DNA from: Opisthorchis felineus | Lineage: Eukaryota > Platyhelminthes > Trematoda > Opisthorchiida > Opisthorchiidae | Length of the DNA: 64,000 nt | Assembly (NCBI GenBank): GCA_004794785.1 | Contig: SJOL01006800.1 | Coordinates: 158,112-222,111 of the forward strand | Direction of reading: 5' to 3' | In this document: piece after piece, positions 60,882 through 64,000 of the stretch | How positions within the stretch are numbered: the stretch's first letter is position 1 | Layout of the letters: each line of letters starts with the position of its first letter | Notes under the pieces: model-generated | What the model saw: the letters and a program-made list of their open reading frames with translations, nothing else | The model's database searches: none | Told to the model about the DNA's origin: nothing | Translations under genes and position numbers: made by a program

Positions 60882-61649
60882 ATGTGAGGTTTGGCCATAT
60901 CCTGCGTCTTTCTGTTTAATAATCTCTCAGCGTAGTCAGTATTTACAAACACGCCTTGCAGTTTCGTCGCTTCTTCAGCCCTCTTTTCTTTAAAGCATGG
61001 CTTCTAAATGGGGCTTCCAAAATTATTTATCAGGCTGTGTTCCGGTTTATTGGGAAAAAGCTATTGAAATTAGTGTACCAGTCACCGCGAATTTCCTTTC
61101 TTGGGACAATAAGTGAGATTATGCCCCCGAAATGTGGTAAAAAGGTAGTTTTCAGTTTCAGTTATGGGGGAAAATGTACACGCTGATGGTTTTCTGAAGA
61201 TTCTATGTGCGTCCATTAGACTGTGTTCTTCAAAAGCGGAAAATATGACACTGGAGTTTCGCCTATAATTAGCGCTTTGACTGTTGACAGATGGAAGTTG
61301 GATACCTCCTAACGTTTCCGTGGGGACTTCGGCAGGCAACTGTTCAAACCGGGAACTCGTGACCACTCTTTCTATCTGGGTTATATTTTTCGTTTAACTT
61401 GTATTGCACACCAGGGTCACCGGATAAACTGTTCGCAGCAACATGATTAGTTTTAGCGCAACTCTTACGGCAGGATTTCATGAAAACATAAGATAGTCTA
61501 GAGAATGCAAATTTGGATTTGCGAATAGAATGAAAAAAAGGTAAGGAGAGAGCTGCTTTTATAAAACCTACATTACTTAATCTATAATCTTTGAAATAGT
61601 GCGCGGTAGGGCTGATCGATCATGTCGGTCGAGCCTAATAATGAAAGCG
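60882..61649. other. No gene recognised
   Basis: Only short frames on both strands at 60956-61366, without motif. Confidence 0.4.
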
Positions 61650-62160
61650 TCGCGAGACCGGGACACCGTCGGGACAGGTGTCATCCCACACAAATCAGGG
61701 ACATCTTAAGACATTAGAAGTATGTTGAATAGAGTAGTATTTCAGAAGGGGAAAACTTTACTCCCAGCACTATTACAAGTGAAGGGTTTCCCGTCAGTTG
61801 ATAGGACTAAAGGCTGTGTATAGAGAATAATATGTGAAGACTACACGAAGGTCTACATAGGTCAGACAGATAGGGATTTGCACACCAGAAACGGTGGGCA
61901 TAAGCGTTGATTAAAACGATCGGCAAGAAACGTAGGTGAATATCATGCGATAGAAACTCCGCAATAGCAAGACATGCACTGGACAGTGGGTACATGATAG
62001 ATTTGGAAAATGTGTGGGATTTGAAAGGAGGTTTCATATTCTTGTCACAGTGACTGGTGGTCGAAGGGGTGGAAATCGTCAAGCATCCAAACGGGAGTAG
62101 AATAGGGGTGTAAAACTGGTGAGTGTTTGGAGAATGGTTTCTTGGTCAGCTGAGATTACG
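61650..62160 (+). pseudogene. Penelope-like element remnant, copy 2 (heavily decayed)
   Basis: It matches the 26.9-27.4 kb element. TGVIPHKSGTS corresponds to its TAVIPYKAGTS. SVDRTKGCV precedes the GIY-YIG region, where CEDYTKVYIGQTDRDLHTRN corresponds to CDDCTKVYIGQTAGELYTRI. The end 'gtggtcgaaggggtggaaat' matches the nuclease C-terminal extension. Numerous stops and at least one frameshift are present. The RT domain is absent. Confidence 0.75.
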
Positions 62161-62560
62161 GGGGTGGTGTGCGGTTATTCGTAAAACGTTCTGAGTCCAA
62201 ATTACAAAAATCTTCCCAACCCCATACCACTTATCCTGGCACCCCTCAACAAACACATATGAACGATATTAGCGAACAACATCCAAGAGAAATATTCTAC
62301 TAGGACGTCCTAGGCTGAAAGATCGAGACCAAAAAATCCTGACTCAAATTGATAATTGCCTCTAACTCATCTCTTAGTTACATTTAGCCACTCACACTAA
62401 CCAACAAACGAGAACTTCTGCATGAAGTCCAGCACTGTTTAAGGCGACCATTCGTAAGAAATCTCGTTGACTGATTCTCTAATTACCTGGATGTAGCTTA
62501 TGTAGCTTTTAAGTCGAAGGCAAAACGTTGCCCAACAATAAATCCGCCGACTGTTTACCA
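62161..62560 (+). other. Decayed 3' part of Penelope-like copy 2
   Basis: 'ttttaagtcgaaggcaaaac' followed by 'gttgcccaacaat' near 62.51-62.54 kb is the counterpart of the hammerhead-like motif of copy 1 (agcgaaacgttgcccagcaac). The ribozyme core is mutated (GAAA to AAAA, CTGANGA lost), so no ribozyme is called. Confidence 0.45.
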
Positions 62561-64000
62561 AGCCCCTCTGAAACCGTAGAGTTATGTTTCTTTGGAACGA
62601 AGTGACAGTCGAAGGTGAACTTGTGGGGATGGAGACCAACAAAGATCCCTCGTTCGCACCGTATTCATTCGAAAACCACATTCAATCTAAAATAAGACAA
62701 AAGACGGGACGAACCAGACTAATGCTGAAAAGTTTATGGTCAACTTCGAAAGCATGAAACATGTATTTCCAGTTTGTGTGGCGGTAGATCGTTTGAGCTG
62801 TGGATCAAACGAAAGTAATAGTCGTACAATGGGAATTTCAGTGATTGAATTCATGCTGCATTAAACCTCGAGTACGTGGAACTGACACCAGACTGACAAC
62901 AGATTGTCGACTGACCATTTTCCTCAAAGGATTGTCTCGGATGAGATTTCAGGTTGAGGTGAACTTTGAGGTTTAAGAACCTGAAATGAATTTTCAACAT
63001 CTAGGCCTGATTCACCTATTTGATAGAGATACATTTACCTTGGCGTATTCGAATAATTTTGTATTTTATTGAGTCCTGAAGGAAGCGCATCCAAAAAACT
63101 ACTAGCCGTGAAACTGTTCGTTCCTGATTGGTTATACTGAGGCTACTAACATTGAAACAGTGTTTTGGCTTCCACAATTTATAAACTAATAAGAAACTCT
63201 TAGAATAGCTATCGCGGAGAAATTCGTCCAAATATCAAGAAGTTATTTTACAGACTTTCATTATTTTCGGTATTGCTCAGCTCTCTTCTAAACAGTTACT
63301 CAAAAAGCGTAACAGTCCACTTTCGGACTTGGCACAGTTGGGTGCGCCTCAGCTGATTAAGCTTGCCTTCCGCCCACGTGTTTTGGACTGGGATTGGCCC
63401 ATCAGCATTTCGGTTGATTTGATATTTGAGGTGCGTGTGGCTTTGACACATTGCTAGAGGCAAAAAATATGCTCGTATAACAGGCTCGTGTATTATCGAA
63501 ACGTTAAATTACTCATTTGCGTACATATAACTGAAAATAAGTTCCTTATTTACGATGCTTGCCAACAAAAAGTATGGTAAAAAGGCAGTATGTGAGTCGA
63601 CTTTTTCAAAATATGAACGCATAAAATTCGAATCGACTTAAGTTTATATGATGGAGCATTATAAAATTCGAATTTTGTGCGGCAAACTCTTTGGGAGCTT
63701 GTTCGGTGGCAAGTTATGATAAGTTATATCATTGCTAAGCATGATTTCCAGCTGTGTTGATTTCGACTGAAAAATCATTTGGAAAGGCCAACCTAAGTGA
63801 GATTTCTTGAACCCCCCCCCTCCCAAAAAATATATAATGTTCCCCAGCAAGCGGCAGAAAAGGTAATGTCAGAGGGCATTGCTTGTACTACGACTGCACT
63901 GCTTATAAATGGGTCTGGACATCAACATTTTGAATTCCTTTTAGGGTTGCAAACAAAGCAGCAAACCCATTTTATAGAGTTCACCGCGAGAGTTTACTCA
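62561..64000. other. No gene recognised
   Basis: Short frames only; a C-run (63811-63819) lies in an otherwise A+T-rich stretch. Confidence 0.4.

Overview
The window looks like a gene-poor, repeat-rich stretch of a eukaryotic genome, most likely a parasitic flatworm. I infer this from three things. There is a gene with 37- and 42-bp introns, as is common in flatworms. There are Penelope-like retroelement remnants carrying a GIY-YIG endonuclease. There are decayed non-LTR retrotransposons of the type abundant in cestodes and trematodes. A diphyllobothriid-type tapeworm or a digenean fits, but the sequence alone does not decide. No prokaryotic operon, CRISPR array, rRNA gene or convincing functional tRNA gene was seen. 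Most open frames are short and look like chance or repeat debris.

Layout. 0-11.4 kb: no recognisable gene, one tRNA-derived SINE (family A). 11.4-15.6 kb: two 5'-truncated, frameshifted copies of one non-LTR retrotransposon on the + strand, with a second SINE-A copy between them. 15.6-25.7 kb: unannotatable apart from a SINE-B copy at 19.6 kb and a composite repeat at 21.5 kb. 25.7-27.9 kb: SINE-A, then a 5'-truncated Penelope-like element with GIY-YIG domain and a hammerhead-ribozyme-like 3' motif. 28.4-28.8 kb: a protein-like minus-strand frame of unknown function. 33.3-38.8 kb: the one well-supported gene, an A1-family aspartic-peptidase-like protein in five exons on the + strand; its 4.2-kb third intron holds a degenerate GAT microsatellite and a reverse-transcriptase relic. 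45.2 and 52.4 kb: two roughly 95% identical copies of an unknown ~280-bp repeat. 49.4-54.1 kb (minus): candidate exons of a divergent LDL-receptor-related (YWTD) gene. 55.7-56.4 kb: two SINE-B copies in direct orientation. 61.65-62.55 kb: a second, much more decayed Penelope-like copy.

The most interesting object is the peptidase-like gene. Five exons join in phase into an uninterrupted 329-residue frame whose two catalytic aspartates (D54 and D238) are 184 residues apart, as in pepsins. The catalytic triplets, however, read DTE and DMG instead of DTG, and almost no propeptide is encoded. It may be a diverged peptidase, a secreted pseudopeptidase, or a gene starting to decay.
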